From the NCBI RefSeq assembly GCF_030161615.1, contig NZ_BSUN01000001.1, positions 310,001-374,000 of the forward strand: DNA of 64,000 nt, in the 5' to 3' direction. The stretch comes from Demequina litorisediminis (GTDB taxonomy: Bacteria > Actinomycetota > Actinomycetes > Actinomycetales > Demequinaceae). The notes under the pieces are model-generated. The model was not told the DNA's origin. It was given only the letters and a program-made list of their open reading frames with translations, and did no database searches. Each line of letters begins with the position of its first letter. Position 1 is the stretch's first letter. The translations under genes and the position numbers were made by a program. This document shows positions 19,933 to 30,859 of the stretch, in pieces.

Positions 19933-21163
19933 TCAGTCCCCCTTCGGATCAGGCGTCGCGGCGACCGCTGAAGCCAGCAGGCCGGGTCGTGCGACGTCGC
20001 CCACGACGATAATCGCCGGAGGTTTCACCCCTGTTTCCCTCGCGATACGGCTGATGTCGGCAAGAGTGCCGCGCGTGACACGCTCCCGTGAGGTTGTCCC
20101 ATTCTCGATGATCGCCACCGGGGTTGTGGCGGCGCATCCCGCCCCTTGCGCGGCCTCGACAATTCCCGGCAATGCCTTCACTCCCATGAGGAAGACCACG
20201 GTGGCTCCCGACGCCATGGCGGCCACGGCGGCCGCGTCGGCACCCGCGTGACCCGTGGTGACCAGCAGCGACGTCGCGACGCCACGTTGGGTGACCGGAA
20301 TCCCCGCGAGCGCCGGGACGGACAGCGCGGAGGTCACTCCAGGAACCACCTCGACGTCGATCCCCGCCTCAAGGCACGCATGCACCTCTTCGCCACCCCG
20401 TCCAAAGACGTAGGGGTCCCCGCCCTTGAGACGCACCACCGTCTTGCCCTCGCGCGCGAGCGACACGAGGATCCGATTGATCTCGTGCTGCGGCACGGGA
20501 TGCTTGGTGGGGCTCTTGCCCACGTTGATGACCTCAACGTCGTACGGCACCGTCACCAGCAGGCTCGGTGGCTCCGAGGCGGTCGGTCACGACCGCATCG
20601 GCCTCGGCAAGGGCCTGCCTGCCGCGCACCGTGATGAGGCCAGGGTCGCCGGGGCCCGAGCCCACGAGGATGACGCGTCCCGCGCCAGCCCGCTCGCGTC
20701 GCATGTCGAGGTCGCCTGCGTCGAGGCGCGCGGCAATCTGGTCACGTACCTTGCGAATACGGCCGGGGTCCGGGGCACCGGTGGACAGCACGCCGATGGT
20801 GACCTCGCCGTGACGACTCACGGCCGCCTGGCGCGCCGAGCCCTTGGAGGCATCCGACGCGTCGATGCACCACAGGCGCCGCTCGGACGCCCACCGCGCA
20901 ATCTGGTCGTTGAGCGCCTTGTCGTCGGTCGCCGCCAGCACAAACCAGGCGTCGTCGAGGTCCGCGGGCTCGATGCCGCGGCGCACGAGCGTGACGTCGC
21001 CGTGAAGCGCATGACGCTCGAGGTCATCATCGATGCGAGGCGCCACCACGGTCACGAGGGCGCCTTCGGAGACGAAGCGGCGTACTCGCCGCGCGGAGAC
21101 AGAGCCACCGCCCGCTACGACCACGCGCCTCCCACGCAGGTCGAGACCGAACAGTGCTGTCAT
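19933..21163 (-). CDS. cysG: Siroheme synthase: precorrin-2 dehydrogenase fused to SUMT
   Basis: Corrected length 409 residues. Residues 1-170: Rossmann-fold dehydrogenase (RRVVVAGGGSVSARRVRRFV). Residues about 175-409: uroporphyrinogen-III C-methyltransferase (ILVGSGPGDPGLITVRG, VVRLKGGDPYVFGRGGEE). It supplies siroheme precursor for NirB. One extra base near 20564 (GAGCCTG for GAGCTG) splits it at the LGATELLVTVPYD junction, so a naive annotation gives two genes. Start overlaps the nirD stop (ATGA). Confidence 0.92.
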
Positions 21164-21540
21164 TCACTACCTACCAGGTCGATGATCACCTGGCCATTGT
21201 CGACGGTCACGGGGTAGACGGCCAAGTCGGCGGCGTGTCCCGGCCGCGGCGTCTTATCCATCGTGACAAGGCATTCGCCCGTCACGAGGGAGAACACCTG
21301 CTTGTAGATGGGCGACGCGATGGTGGGGACATCGCCGCGCGAGCCGGTGATGCCACGGCTCATCACGTGAGCCTCGGAGAACGGGTCGAGGTTCTGGACG
21401 GCGTGGACGGAGCCGTCGTCGAGGCGGAACACCGCCACCTGCACGTCGCCCACAAGCGCGGCGACACCAAGGTCAGGGGTCAGGTCGTCGTACGCGCACA
21501 CGGGGGTGCGGACGGCCGATGCGGGGGCCAGAGTGGTCAT
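21160..21540 (-). CDS. nirD: Nitrite reductase small subunit, copy 1
   Basis: 126-residue Rieske-fold partner of NirB. Contains VQNLDPFSEAHVMSRGITGS and PIYKQVFSLVTGECL, typical NirD without the Rieske Cys/His ligands, as is usual for this family. Start overlaps the nirB stop (ATGA). About two thirds identical by eye to the second copy at 24237-24632. Intact frame. Confidence 0.92.
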   Translation of the reverse strand: MTTLAPASAVRTPVCAYDDLTPDLGVAALVGDVQVAVFRLDDGSVHAVQNLDPFSEAHVMSRGITGSRGDVPTIASPIYKQVFSLVTGECLVTMDKTPRPGHAADLAVYPVTVDNGQVIIDLVGSE

Positions 21541-24112
21541 CGGATCTCCTCCAGGGATGCGGAGCCGACGAGCGCGACACGCTCGGCGGGGGTAGCGGGG
21601 CGACGCTGGCCGCGCTCCTCGACGTACGCGAGGGAGGGGTCAGCGGTCTCGGGGGCGTTGACGAAGGCTGGTGAACTGCTTGAGCCGCTCGGGGTCGTCG
21701 AGCACGGCCTTCCACTCGTCCTCGTAGGTGTCGAGGTGGTGGGCCATGTGGGCGTCGAGGTCGGCGCAGATGCCGAGGAGTCCTCAAGGACCACCTCGCG
21801 GATCGCCTCGAGTCCACCCTCGTACTCGGCCTGCCACGGCGCGGTGCGCTGCAGGCGGTCCGCGGTGCGGATGTAGAGCATGAGGTAGCGGTCGATCGCG
21901 CGGATCACGGTATCCTCATCGGCATCCTCGACGAGGAGCCTGGGCGTGAACCGGCGCAAAGCCGCCGTTGCCACCCACGTAGACATTCCAGCCCTTCTCC
22001 GTGGCGATGACGCCCACGTCCTTGCCGCGAGCCTCCGCGCATTCGCGCGCACAGCCGGACACGCCCACCTTGATCTTGTGGGGGCTGCGCAGACCGCGGT
22101 AGCGCTCCTCAAGGCGGATGGCCATGCCGACGGAGTCCTGGACGCCGTAGCGGCACCATGTGGACCCCACGCAGGACTTCACGGTACGCAGCGACTTGCC
22201 GTATGCGTGACCGGATTCCATGCCCGCGTCCACGAGTCGCTGCCAGATCTGCGGCAGGCTGCTCCAGGCGCGCGCCGAACAGGTCGATGCGCTGGCCGCC
22301 CGTGATCTTCGTGTAAAGCCCGAAGTCCTTGGCGACCTCCGCGATGACCATGAGCCTTCTCGGGAGTGATCTCACCGCCGGGGATGCGGGGCACCACCGA
22401 GTAGGTGCCGTCCTTCTGCATGTTGGCCATGACCCGGTCGTTGGTGTCCTGGAGGGCGGCACGGTCCTCCGCGAGCACGTGGCCGTTGTAGATCGACGCG
22501 AGGATGGAACCGATGGTCGGCTTGCAGATGTCGCAGCCGTGGCCGGTGCCGAAGCGCTCGATGATCTCGGAGAACGTGGTGAGCCCCGCCACCTGAATGG
22601 CGGAGAACAACTGGGCGCGGGACATCTCGAAGTGCTCGCAGAGGGCCTGCGATACCTCGATGCCTGCCTTGCCGAGGCTCGGTGGTGAGGATCTTCTTGA
22701 CCAGCGGCAGGCACGAGCCGCACGCGGTGCCAGCGGATGTACAGGACTTCAGTTCGCCGAGGTCATGGACGCCGTCCTCGTTGACCGCGTGGCGAATGGT
22801 GCCGGCGGTGACGTTGTTGCACGAGCACACCGTGGCCTCGTCGGGGAGCTCGAGCTCGGGGCGAGCGGCGGCACCCTCGGGCAGAATCCACGGCTCGGGT
22901 CGCCGGGCAGTTCGGCGCCGACCATGGGCCGCAGCGACGCGAACGCGCTGGCATCTCCCACGAACATGCCGCCCAGCAGTGTCGACGCGTCGTCCGTCAT
23001 GACGAGTTTCTTGTACGAGCCGGAGAACGGGTCGGAGTAGACGACCTCGAGCGCGCCGGGAGTGGTGGCGAACGCGTCGCCGAAGGCGGCCACGTCCACG
23101 CCCAGCAGTTTGAGCCTGGTGGCGGTGTCAGCGCCGAGGTAGGCGCCGTCCTCGCCGAGGAGGCGGCGCGCGGTGACGTCGGCCATGGTGTTTCCGGGGG
23201 CGATGAGGCCGACGGACAGGTGACCGTCAGCCGCCGCGGCCGCACACTCGCCGATGGCACTAACGCGCGGATCGGCCGTGCGGCAGGCGTCGTCCACGAC
23301 GATTCCCCCGCGCGCGCCCACGGCGAGGCCCGCGTCACGACCCAACTCGTCACGGGGACGGATGCCGGTGGCGAACACGACCACGTCCACGAGCCTGCTC
23401 CGAGCCATCGGAGAACCGCAGCGTGCCCGCGCGGCCGTCAGCATCGGCCACCACCTCTGTGGTGGCGATCGAGGTGCGGACCTTCACTCCCAGGCGCTCG
23501 ATGAGGCTCTTCAGCGCCTCGCCGCCGGACTTGTCGACCTGGAGCGCCATGAGGCGGTCGGCGAACTCCACGACCGTCGCGGTGGCGCCCATGGACTGGA
23601 GGGCGCCCGCGGCCTCGAGGCCCAAGAGTCCTCCGCCGATGACGGCGCCGCGCACGGGGCGTCCCACCACGGCCTGGCGGGCGCGCACCCAGTCGCGCAT
23701 CTTCGCGACGTCATCGAGGGTGCGGTACATGAAGACGCCAGGCAGGTCAATGCCAGGCAGCGGCGGAGCCCACGCGGAGGAGCCCGTGGCCATGACCACC
23801 TGGTCGTACGGCACGGTCGAGCCGTCGGCGAGGGTCACCGTCGCGGCGTCACGATCCAGAGACACCACGCGGGTGTCTCGCCGCAGCGTTACCGCGGGGT
23901 CGTCCCAGAGCGCCTGATCGCCAAGGAGGAGGTCCTCCGGTCCGGCCTTGGAGAAGAAGGCTGGTGAGCGCGACGCGGTCGTACGGGGCGTAGGTTTCCT
24001 CGCCGAAGACCTCGACCTCGAACCGGCCCTCGGCATCGGCCGCTCGCAATGTCTGAACGAAGCGCTGGGCGACCATGCCTGCTCCGACGACGACGACCTT
24101 CTCGGCACCCAT
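21537..24112 (-). CDS. nirB: NADH nitrite reductase large subunit, copy 1
   Basis: Reduces nitrite to ammonium using NADH, FAD, iron-sulfur and siroheme. Corrected length 856. Order: FAD/NAD domain (VVVVGAGMVAQRF, VIGGGLLGLEAAGAL), BFD-like [2Fe-2S] domain (VCSCNN and CTSAGTACGSC), then siroheme/[4Fe-4S] domain with SCVGSTWC and GCAREC. Nine breaks: extra bases near 23957, 23394, 22679, 22350, 22263, 21942 and 21667 (all AGCT-type); lost bases near 22886 and 21780. Followed by nirD with overlap. About 124 bases separate it from nirD copy 2 upstream, the largest gap in the run. Confidence 0.92.
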
Positions 24113-24236
24113 GGCGCCCCTCCTCCCCTGGCCCTCACGCGTCCGGGGAACCGCGGCGTGCGCCGCGCGACCTTCGCGCGTGACCTGGTACTTCGAGGGT
24201 AGGTCGGCCCGAGGCGCCAAGGCCGTGACCTTGTCC

Positions 24237-24632
24237 CTACATCGGGCCTGGCACATCGACATAGACCGTGCCGCTATCCACCGTCACCGCGTAGACGGAG
24301 AGGTCGGCCGCATACCCCTCATGCGGAGCCTTGTCCATCGTCACGAGGCACTCGCCTGTCAACAGCGAGAAGACCTGCTTATAGATCGGTGAGGCGATGG
24401 TGGGCTCGCCGCCCCGCGACCCCGTGATGCCACGACTCATCACCGAGGCCCCCGAGAACGGGTCAAGGTTCTGCACCGCGTGGACCGTGCCATCGGCGAG
24501 CCGAAAGATCGCCACCTGGATGCCATGGATCAGCGCGGCGACGCCCAGGTCGGGAGTGAGCCTGTCGTAGGCGCACACCTCGATCCTCGTGGTCGCCGCG
24601 GTCTCGATGCTGTCGTGGCGCACTGCGGTCAT
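24237..24632 (-). CDS. nirD: Nitrite reductase small subunit, copy 2
   Basis: 131-residue NirD. Carries VQNLDPFSGASVMSRGITGS and PIYKQVFSLLTGECL. A short N-terminal extension (MTAVRHDSIETAATTR) distinguishes it from copy 1. Its start overlaps the stop of the upstream nirB copy 2 (ATGA), so each NirB has its own coupled NirD. Intact frame. Confidence 0.92.
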   Translation of the reverse strand: MTAVRHDSIETAATTRIEVCAYDRLTPDLGVAALIHGIQVAIFRLADGTVHAVQNLDPFSGASVMSRGITGSRGGEPTIASPIYKQVFSLLTGECLVTMDKAPHEGYAADLSVYAVTVDSGTVYVDVPGPM

Positions 24633-27203
24633 GACCGCACCTCCAGCCGGCTCGGTGCAATAAGGACGGCGCCGCCGCGGCGCTCCGACTCGTTGGCGGG
24701 GCGGCGTTGGCCGCGCTGCTCCACATAGGCGAGGGTGGGATCGGGCTCCTCGGGCGCGTTGACGAAGCTCGTGAACTGCTTGAGGCGCTCGGGATCGCCA
24801 AGGACCGCCTTCCATTCGTCCTCGTAGGCGTCGATGTGGCGCGCCATGTGCGCGTCAAGGTCCGCGCAGATGCCAAGCGAGTCGTCCATGATGACGGCCC
24901 TGATGGCCTCGAGCCCGCCCTCGTGCTCCTCCTGCCATGGCGCGGTGCGCTGCAGGCGGTCGGCGGTGCGGATGTAGTACATGAGGTAGCGGTCGACGAG
25001 GCGGAACACCGTCTCATCGTCCACGTCCTCGACCAGCAGGCTGTGCGTGCTTGGGCGTGAAGCCGCCGTTGCCGCCGACGTAGATGTTCCAGCCGTTGTC
25101 CGTCGCGATGACGCCCACGTCCTTGCCACGGGCCTCCGCGCACTCGCGGGCACAGCCGGAGACTCCCAGGCGATCTTGTGGGGGCTGCGCAGGCCGCGAT
25201 ACCTGGCTCGAGGGCGATCGCCATCCCCACCGAGTCCTGCACGCCGTAGCGGCACCAGGTGGACCCCACGCAGGACTTCACGGTACGCAGCGACTTGCCG
25301 TACGCGTGGCCCGACTCCATCCCGGCGTCCACCAACCGTGCCCAGATGCTCGGTAACTGCTCGAGCCTGGCGCCGAACAGGTCGATGCGCTGGCCGCCCG
25401 TGATCTTCGTATACAGCCCGTAGTCCTGAGCAATCTGGCCGATCAGGATCAGGTGCTCGGGAAGGATCTCGCCGCCCGGGACGCGGGGCACCACGGAGTA
25501 CGTGCCGTCCTTCTGCATGTTGGCCATGACACGGTCATTCGTGTCCTGCAGGGCGGCACGATCCGCGGCGAGCACGTGCTCGTTGTAGAGCGACGCGAGG
25601 ATCGAGCCGATGGTCGGCTTGCAGATGTCGCAGCCGCGCCCCGTGCCGAAGCGCTCGATCACCTCGGAGAAGGTGGTGACGCCGGCGACCTGGATGGCGT
25701 TGAACAGTTGGGCGCGCGACATGTCGATGTGCTCGCACAGGGCGGACGAGAGTTCGATGCCGGACTTCTCGAGCTCGCCTCCCACAATCTTCTTCACAAG
25801 CGGCAGGCACGAGCCGCACGAGGTGCCGGCCTTGGTGCAGGCCTTCACCTCGCCCAGGTCGTGGCAGCCCTGGTCGGTGACCGCGTGCCGGATGGCGCCC
25901 GCGGTGACGTTGTTGCATGAGCACACCGATGCCTCGTCGGGGAGCCTCCACGTTGGGGCGTTCGATGGAACCCTCCGGGAGCAACCACGCCGCGGGGTCG
26001 CCGCCGAGCCTCGGCGCCCACCAGGGGCCGCAGGCTCGCGTACGCGGACGCGTCGCCCACGAGGATGCCGCCCAACAGGGTGCGGGCGTCGTCCGTCACG
26101 ACGAGCCTTCTTGTAAACGCCCGCCACCGGGTCCGCGTAGGTGAGCTCGAGCGCACCGGGCGTGGTCGCGAAGGCGTCGCCAAAGCTCGCCACGTCGACT
26201 CCGAGGAGCCTTCGCCTTGGCAGCGGTGTCCGCTCCGGGGAACGTGGAGGAACCTCCCAGGAGCCGGTCGACGGCGATCTCGGCCATGGTGTTGCCCGGC
26301 GCGATGAGGCCGATGCACGCACCCTGGATGCAGGCCACCTCGCCGATGGCGCTGATGGCGGGGTCCTCGGTGAGGCAGGTGTCGTCGACGACGATGCCGC
26401 CGCGAGCGCCGATCTCGAGCCCCATGTCGCGTGCGAGTTCGTCGCGCGGTCGCACGCCGGTGGCGAAGACGACCACGTCCACCACCTGCTCGCCCTTGTC
26501 CGCGAACTTGAGGGAACCCACGTGGCCGTGCTTGTCGGGCTTGATGGCGTCGGTGGCAGTGTTGCACCGCACCTTCACGCCCATGTTCTCGATGAGCCTG
26601 CTGAGCGCCTGGCCGCCGCCCTCGTCGACCTGGAGGTTCATCAGGCGGTCGGAGAACTGAATCACCGTCGAGGTGGCACCGAGTTCCTGCAGGGCGCCGG
26701 CCGCCTCGAGGCCGAGCAGTCCGCCGCCGATGACGGCGCCACGCACCGTGCGCCCCAGTTCCTTGCGACGCCGCTCCACGTAGATGCGCAGGGCCGCCAC
26801 GTCGTCGATGGTGCGGTACACGAACACGCCGGGGAGGTCGGCTCCTTCACCGGCGGCGCCCAGGCGTAGGAGCCGGTCGCCATCACCAGGTGGTCGTACG
26901 GGTGCACCACGCCGTGGGCGTCCATGACCTCGCGCGCCTCGCGGTCGATACGCACCGCCTTCGCGTCACGGCGGAGCGTCACGAGCGCGTCGTCCCACAG
27001 CGCCGGGTCGCCAAGGGCGAGGTCGTCGGGGTCCTTGCCGGTGAAGTAGTGGTCAGCGCCACCCTGTCGTACGGGGCGCGCGGCTCCTCCGCGAGGACGG
27101 TGACGGCGTAGCGGCCATCTACGTCACGCGCGCGCATCGCCTCGGTGAAGCGATGGGCAACCATGCCGCCTCCGACAACGACCACCTGCTGGGTTTCGGT
27201 CAT
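24629..27203 (-). CDS. nirB: NADH nitrite reductase large subunit, copy 2
   Basis: Same domain order as copy 1 and nearly the same corrected length (857). FAD motif VVVVGGGMVAHRF, NAD motif VIGGGLLGLEAAGAL, [2Fe-2S] VCSCNNVTAGAIRHA with CTKAGTSCGSC, siroheme motifs SCVGSTWC and GCAREC. Nine breaks: extra bases near 26205, 26105, 26008, 25945 and 25040 (AGCT-type); lost bases near 27050, 26841, 25205 and 25170. It follows nasC after an 11-base gap, so it is the copy most directly linked to nitrate assimilation. Confidence 0.92.
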
Positions 27204-27214
27204 GATGTTCCTCC

Positions 27215-28684
27215 TCACCCCGCGAGCGCGGGAACCTTCGTGGTGGGGGTCGCTTCGATGAGGCGCGCGACCTGTGAACGGCAGTCGCCGCATCCGGTCG
27301 ATGCCCTGGTCGCCTTGGCGACGGCGTCGACGCTGGAGCATCCGTCCGCGATGGCGGCGCAGATGGCTCCCTTGGACACGGTGTTGCACTGGCACACCGT
27401 CGCGTCGTCGTCCATGTCTTCTACGGCCGTCGCGGCGGCAGGTGGCGCGGCGGCAAGGGGGCGCACGATGAGGTGGGCGGGGTCCGCGGGCACCGGCATC
27501 ATGCGGGTGTACATGGCGGACAGGCGCGACGCGCACTCCTTGTCGCCCACCACCGTGGCGCCGACCAGCAGCCCGTGAGACACGACGACCTCGACGAAGC
27601 GGCCGATGCTGGGATCGGCCATCCGTACGGCGCGCAGGCTCGCGCTCGCCGTGGTCAAACTTGCCCGACAGCCCCATCGTGACCACGTCGAGGCCGAGTG
27701 CCTTGACGCGCACGATCGCCGTCGGGTCGCCATCGTCGTCGGAGGGCTTGCGTACCGGCACCGACGCGCCGCTGAGCGCGTCCACCAGGCGCGATGCTTG
27801 CTCCCAGCCCTGCGCGACCAGCCCGGAACCTCCCTCGGGAGGCTGCGCGCAGTCGCCGATCGCGTAGACGTGCGGGTCGATGAGGCTTGCGAGGTCGCCG
27901 CCCACGAGGATGCCCCTGTCGCACGGCAGACCCGCGCGACGCGCGAGCGCCGCCTCGGGGATGGTGCCCGCGCACATGACCAGCAGGTCGGTGAGGGCCT
28001 CGGTGCCGTCGGTGAGACGCACGGCGCTGAGCCTGCCCGCGGCGATCGATCGCCGCCGCCACCGACGTCTCGGTGACGACCTTGACGCCGAGCCTTGGCG
28101 AGCGAGCCCGTCGCGATCTGGGCGGCGGCGTCCCCGAGTTGACGCTCCATCACGCGGCCGGAGTGGTGGACCAGCGTGACGGCGATGCCGCGCGCTGCGA
28201 GGCCGGTGGCGACCTCGAGTCCGAGGACGCCGGCCCCCAGGACCACCGCACGCCTGGCCTTCGGGATGCGCGCCAGGATGCTGTGGGCATCGGCCACGTC
28301 CTTGAGCACGCTGACGCCGGGCATCAGTCCCCTGTCGGTGGCGATGCCGTGGATGTCGGGGATGCGCGCCGCGGAGCCGGTGGCGAGGACCAGCCGGTCG
28401 TAGGTGTGAAGGTCGCCGCGCGAGTCGAGCACGGTGCGAGCGGCCCGGTCGATCTCGATGGCGTGGACGCCGTCCAGTACCGTGGCACGCTCGCCCGCGA
28501 CGGCGCTCATGGCCAGCGACTCCGGGGCAACCTTGCCCGCCACCACACTCGAGAGCAGCACCCGGTTGTACGGGCCCGCCTGCTCACGGCCGAGCACGGT
28601 GACACGGGCATCGGTGTCCCTGGCGATCAGGTCCTCGGCGAACCGCGACCCGACCATGCCGTGGCCAATCACGACGACCTTCAT
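27215..28684 (-). CDS. nasC: Assimilatory nitrate reductase electron-transfer subunit
   Basis: Corrected length 488. FAD motif VVVIGHGMVGSRFAEDL, NAD motif VVLGAGVLGLEVATGL, then a BFD-like [2Fe-2S] domain (VCQCNTVSKGAICAAI, STGCGDC). It looks like the front half of NirB without the siroheme part. This matches NasC/NasB-type proteins that pass electrons from NADH to NasA. Three extra bases: near 28095 (AAGGCTC), 28025 (CAGGCTC) and 27642 (GAGCCTG). Start overlaps the nasA stop (ATGA). A general FAD reductase is possible, but the context is specific. Confidence 0.85.
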   Translation of the reverse strand: MKVVVIGHGMVGSRFAEDLIARDTDARVTVLGREQAGPYNRVLLSSVVAGKVAPESLAMSAVAGERATVLDGVHAIEIDRAARTVLDSRGDLHTYDRLVLATGSAARIPDIHGIATDRGLMPGVSVLKDVADAHSILARIPKARRAVVLGAGVLGLEVATGLAARGIAVTLVHHSGRVMERQLGDAAAQIATGSLAKARRQGRHRDVGGGGDRSPRAGSAPCVSPTAPRPSPTCWSCARAPSPRRRSRVARVCRATGASSWAATSQASSTRTSTRSATARSLPREVPGWSRRAGSKHRAWWTRSAARRCRYASPPTTMATRRRSCASRHSASTWSRWGCRASLTTASASLRAVRMADPSIGRFVEVVVSHGLLVGATVVGDKECASRLSAMYTRMMPVPADPAHLIVRPLAAAPPAAATAVEDMDDDATVCQCNTVSKGAICAAIADGCSSVDAVAKATRASTGCGDCRSQVARLIEATPTTKVPALAG

Positions 28685-30857
28685 GCGGGTGCTCCTTCCG
28701 TCACGCGCGCGGGCGCGAGGCTCACGGCGGTCACCTTGAACTCGGGCATGCCGCTGATGGGGTCTGTAGCGTCGTTCGTGAGGCGGTTAGCGCTACCCAC
28801 GCCCGCCCAGTGGAACGGCATAAAGACCGTGTCGGGACGGATCGCCTCGGTGATGCGCACCGTCGCCATCCCCTCACCGCGAGCGGTCGTGATCACCGCG
28901 ACAGTCCCCTCAGCCAGCCCCAGGCGGTCAGCGAGGAGTGGGTGGACCTCGACGAACGGTTCGGGCTGCGCGGCGACGAGTTCGTCCACTCGGCGCGTCT
29001 GCGCACCGGATTGGTAGTGCTGCAGCACGCGGCCCGTGACGAGGTAGAGCGGCGCCTCGGCACGCACGTCGTCGTCCGGCGCATGGTGGTCGACAGCGAT
29101 GAGGCGCGCCCGCCCGTCTGGCGTGGGGAAGCCGTCGAGGAACACTCGCGGCGTGCCGGGGTGGCCCGCGGCGGGCACCGGCCAGTACAGCGCCTCGCCG
29201 CGATCAAGGCGGTCGTAGGTGATGCCGGAGTAGTCGGCCTTGCCCCCGGCCGATGCCCGCGCCAGTTCGTCGAAGACCTCACGGGGGTCCGTGGGAAAGC
29301 CGGTGGGGACGCCGAGCCGCGCGGCGAGCGCGGCAAGGATCCACAGGCTCCGAGCGGGCCTCACGGGGCGCATCGGCGGCCTGGCGGCGACGGATGATGC
29401 GACCCTCGAGGTTGGTCATGGTGCCCTCCTCCTCCGCCCACTGGGTGACGGGAAGGATCACGTCGGCCAGCAGCGCCGTCTCGGACGGCACCAGGTCGGC
29501 GACGACCAAGAGGTCGAGCCTGCCGAGGTCCGCCCGCACCTTGTCGGCGTTGGGCGCGGAGACCACCACGTTGCTGCCGTGCACCAGGAGGGCCTTAGGT
29601 CCGTTGGCCGTGCCGAGCGCATCAAGCAGTTGCATGGCCGGGACGCCCGGACCCGGCAGGGTGTCGGGGTCCACGCCCCACACGTCGGCGACGTGGGCAC
29701 GTGCGGCGGGGTCCGTGATCATCCGGTAGCCGGGGAGCCTGGTCCGACTTCTGGCCGTGCTCGCGTCCGCCCTGCCCATTGCCCTGGCCCGTGACGGGAC
29801 CAAATCCGGAGCCCGGCGTGCCCACGAGCCCCAGCAGCAGCGCCAGGTTGATCGCTGCCGTGACACCGGCGGTGCCCTGGCTCATCTGTTCGAGTCCTCG
29901 GCCGGTCAGGATGTAGGCCCCGCGGCCTCCCCGCGACGGCGATGCGGCGGCCAAGAGCCGTGCGGTGCGTCGCAGCTCGTCGGCGGGAATGCCGCAGACC
30001 GCCTCGGCGCGTTCGGGCCACCACGACGCCACCGAGCGTCGCACCTCGTCGAGACCGGTGGTGCGGCGCTCCAGATAGGTGCCGTCGGTGAGCCCCTCAG
30101 CGATGACCACGTGGGCCAGCGCCAGGAGCACCACCAGGTCCGTGCCGGGCACCGGGGCCAGATGGATGCCCTTGTCGTCGTGCGTGAGGCGGGCGGTCAC
30201 GGTCTCGCGCGGATCCACGACCACGAGGCCGCCCCGCTCGCGCACCCCGGCAAGGTGCTGCACGAAGGGCGGCATCGTCACACCCATGTTGGAGCCCACG
30301 ACCAGCACCGCATCGGCCCCGGCCAGGTCGGCAAGCGGGAAGCCGAGGCCGCGGTCCAGGCCGAGCGACCGGTTCGAGGCCGCTGCGGCGGAGGACATGC
30401 AGAACCGCCCGTTGTAGTCGATGAACCTGGTGCCCAACACCACCCGGGCAAACTTGCCCAGTGCGTAGGCCTTCTCGTTGGTGAGCCCGCCACCGCCGAA
30501 GATCGCGACGGCGTCCTTGCCGTACTGGGTTTGCAGCGCCGCGAGGCGGGTGGCAATCAGGTCGAGTGCCTCATCCCAGCCGGCCTCGCGAAAGCCGCCG
30601 TCCGCGGTGCGGATCAGGGGCGTGGTGATGCGGTCCTTGGCTCGCAGGACCTCCGCGGAGGTCCAGCCCTTCTGGCACAGCCCGCCCCTGTTGGTGGGGA
30701 ACTGGCGACCCGCGACCACCACGGGCAGCAGCGCATCGGCCGGTGTCCTGGTCAGCGTCTGCGCGCACTGCAGAGCGCAGTACGGGCAGTGGGTCGCGAC
30801 CGCGTCGCCCGGAGGGGTACCGTCCCCGGGCGACGCGGTGCCGTGCGATGCGGGCAC
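28681..30857 (-). CDS. nasA: Assimilatory nitrate reductase, molybdopterin subunit
   Basis: Cytoplasmic bis-MGD enzyme reducing nitrate to nitrite for assimilation. Corrected length 724. N-terminal [4Fe-4S] motif HCPYCALQC with a later Cys in GGLCQKGW, then VFGGGG-like FGGGGLTNEKAYALGKFARV and the C-terminal dinucleotide-binding domain (LYLVTGRVLQHYQSGAQT). No signal peptide, unlike Nap. Extra bases near 29737 (CAGGCTC) and 29352 (GAGCCTG). I chose GTG 30857, two bases after the narK stop. A formate dehydrogenase-like identity is less likely given nasC and nirBD next door. Confidence 0.88.
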
Positions 30858-30859
30858 GT

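Noticed and set aside
26590..26600. AGGCT/AGCCT at 26594, 25364, 29519 and 60189 as further frame breaks
   Set aside because: Here the sequence is in frame and encodes Arg-Leu expected by the family, so these are genuine bases.
21537..27203. Pseudogenes: nirB copies as decayed remnants
   Set aside because: All cofactor ligands are intact, there are no in-frame stops after correction, both coupled nirD genes are intact, and corrected lengths are 856 and 857 residues.
28022..28045. Tandem GATC duplication (GATCGATC) as cause of the nasC break
   Set aside because: Deleting one base in the adjacent CAGGCTC restores the frame with family-like residues, so no GATC event is needed.
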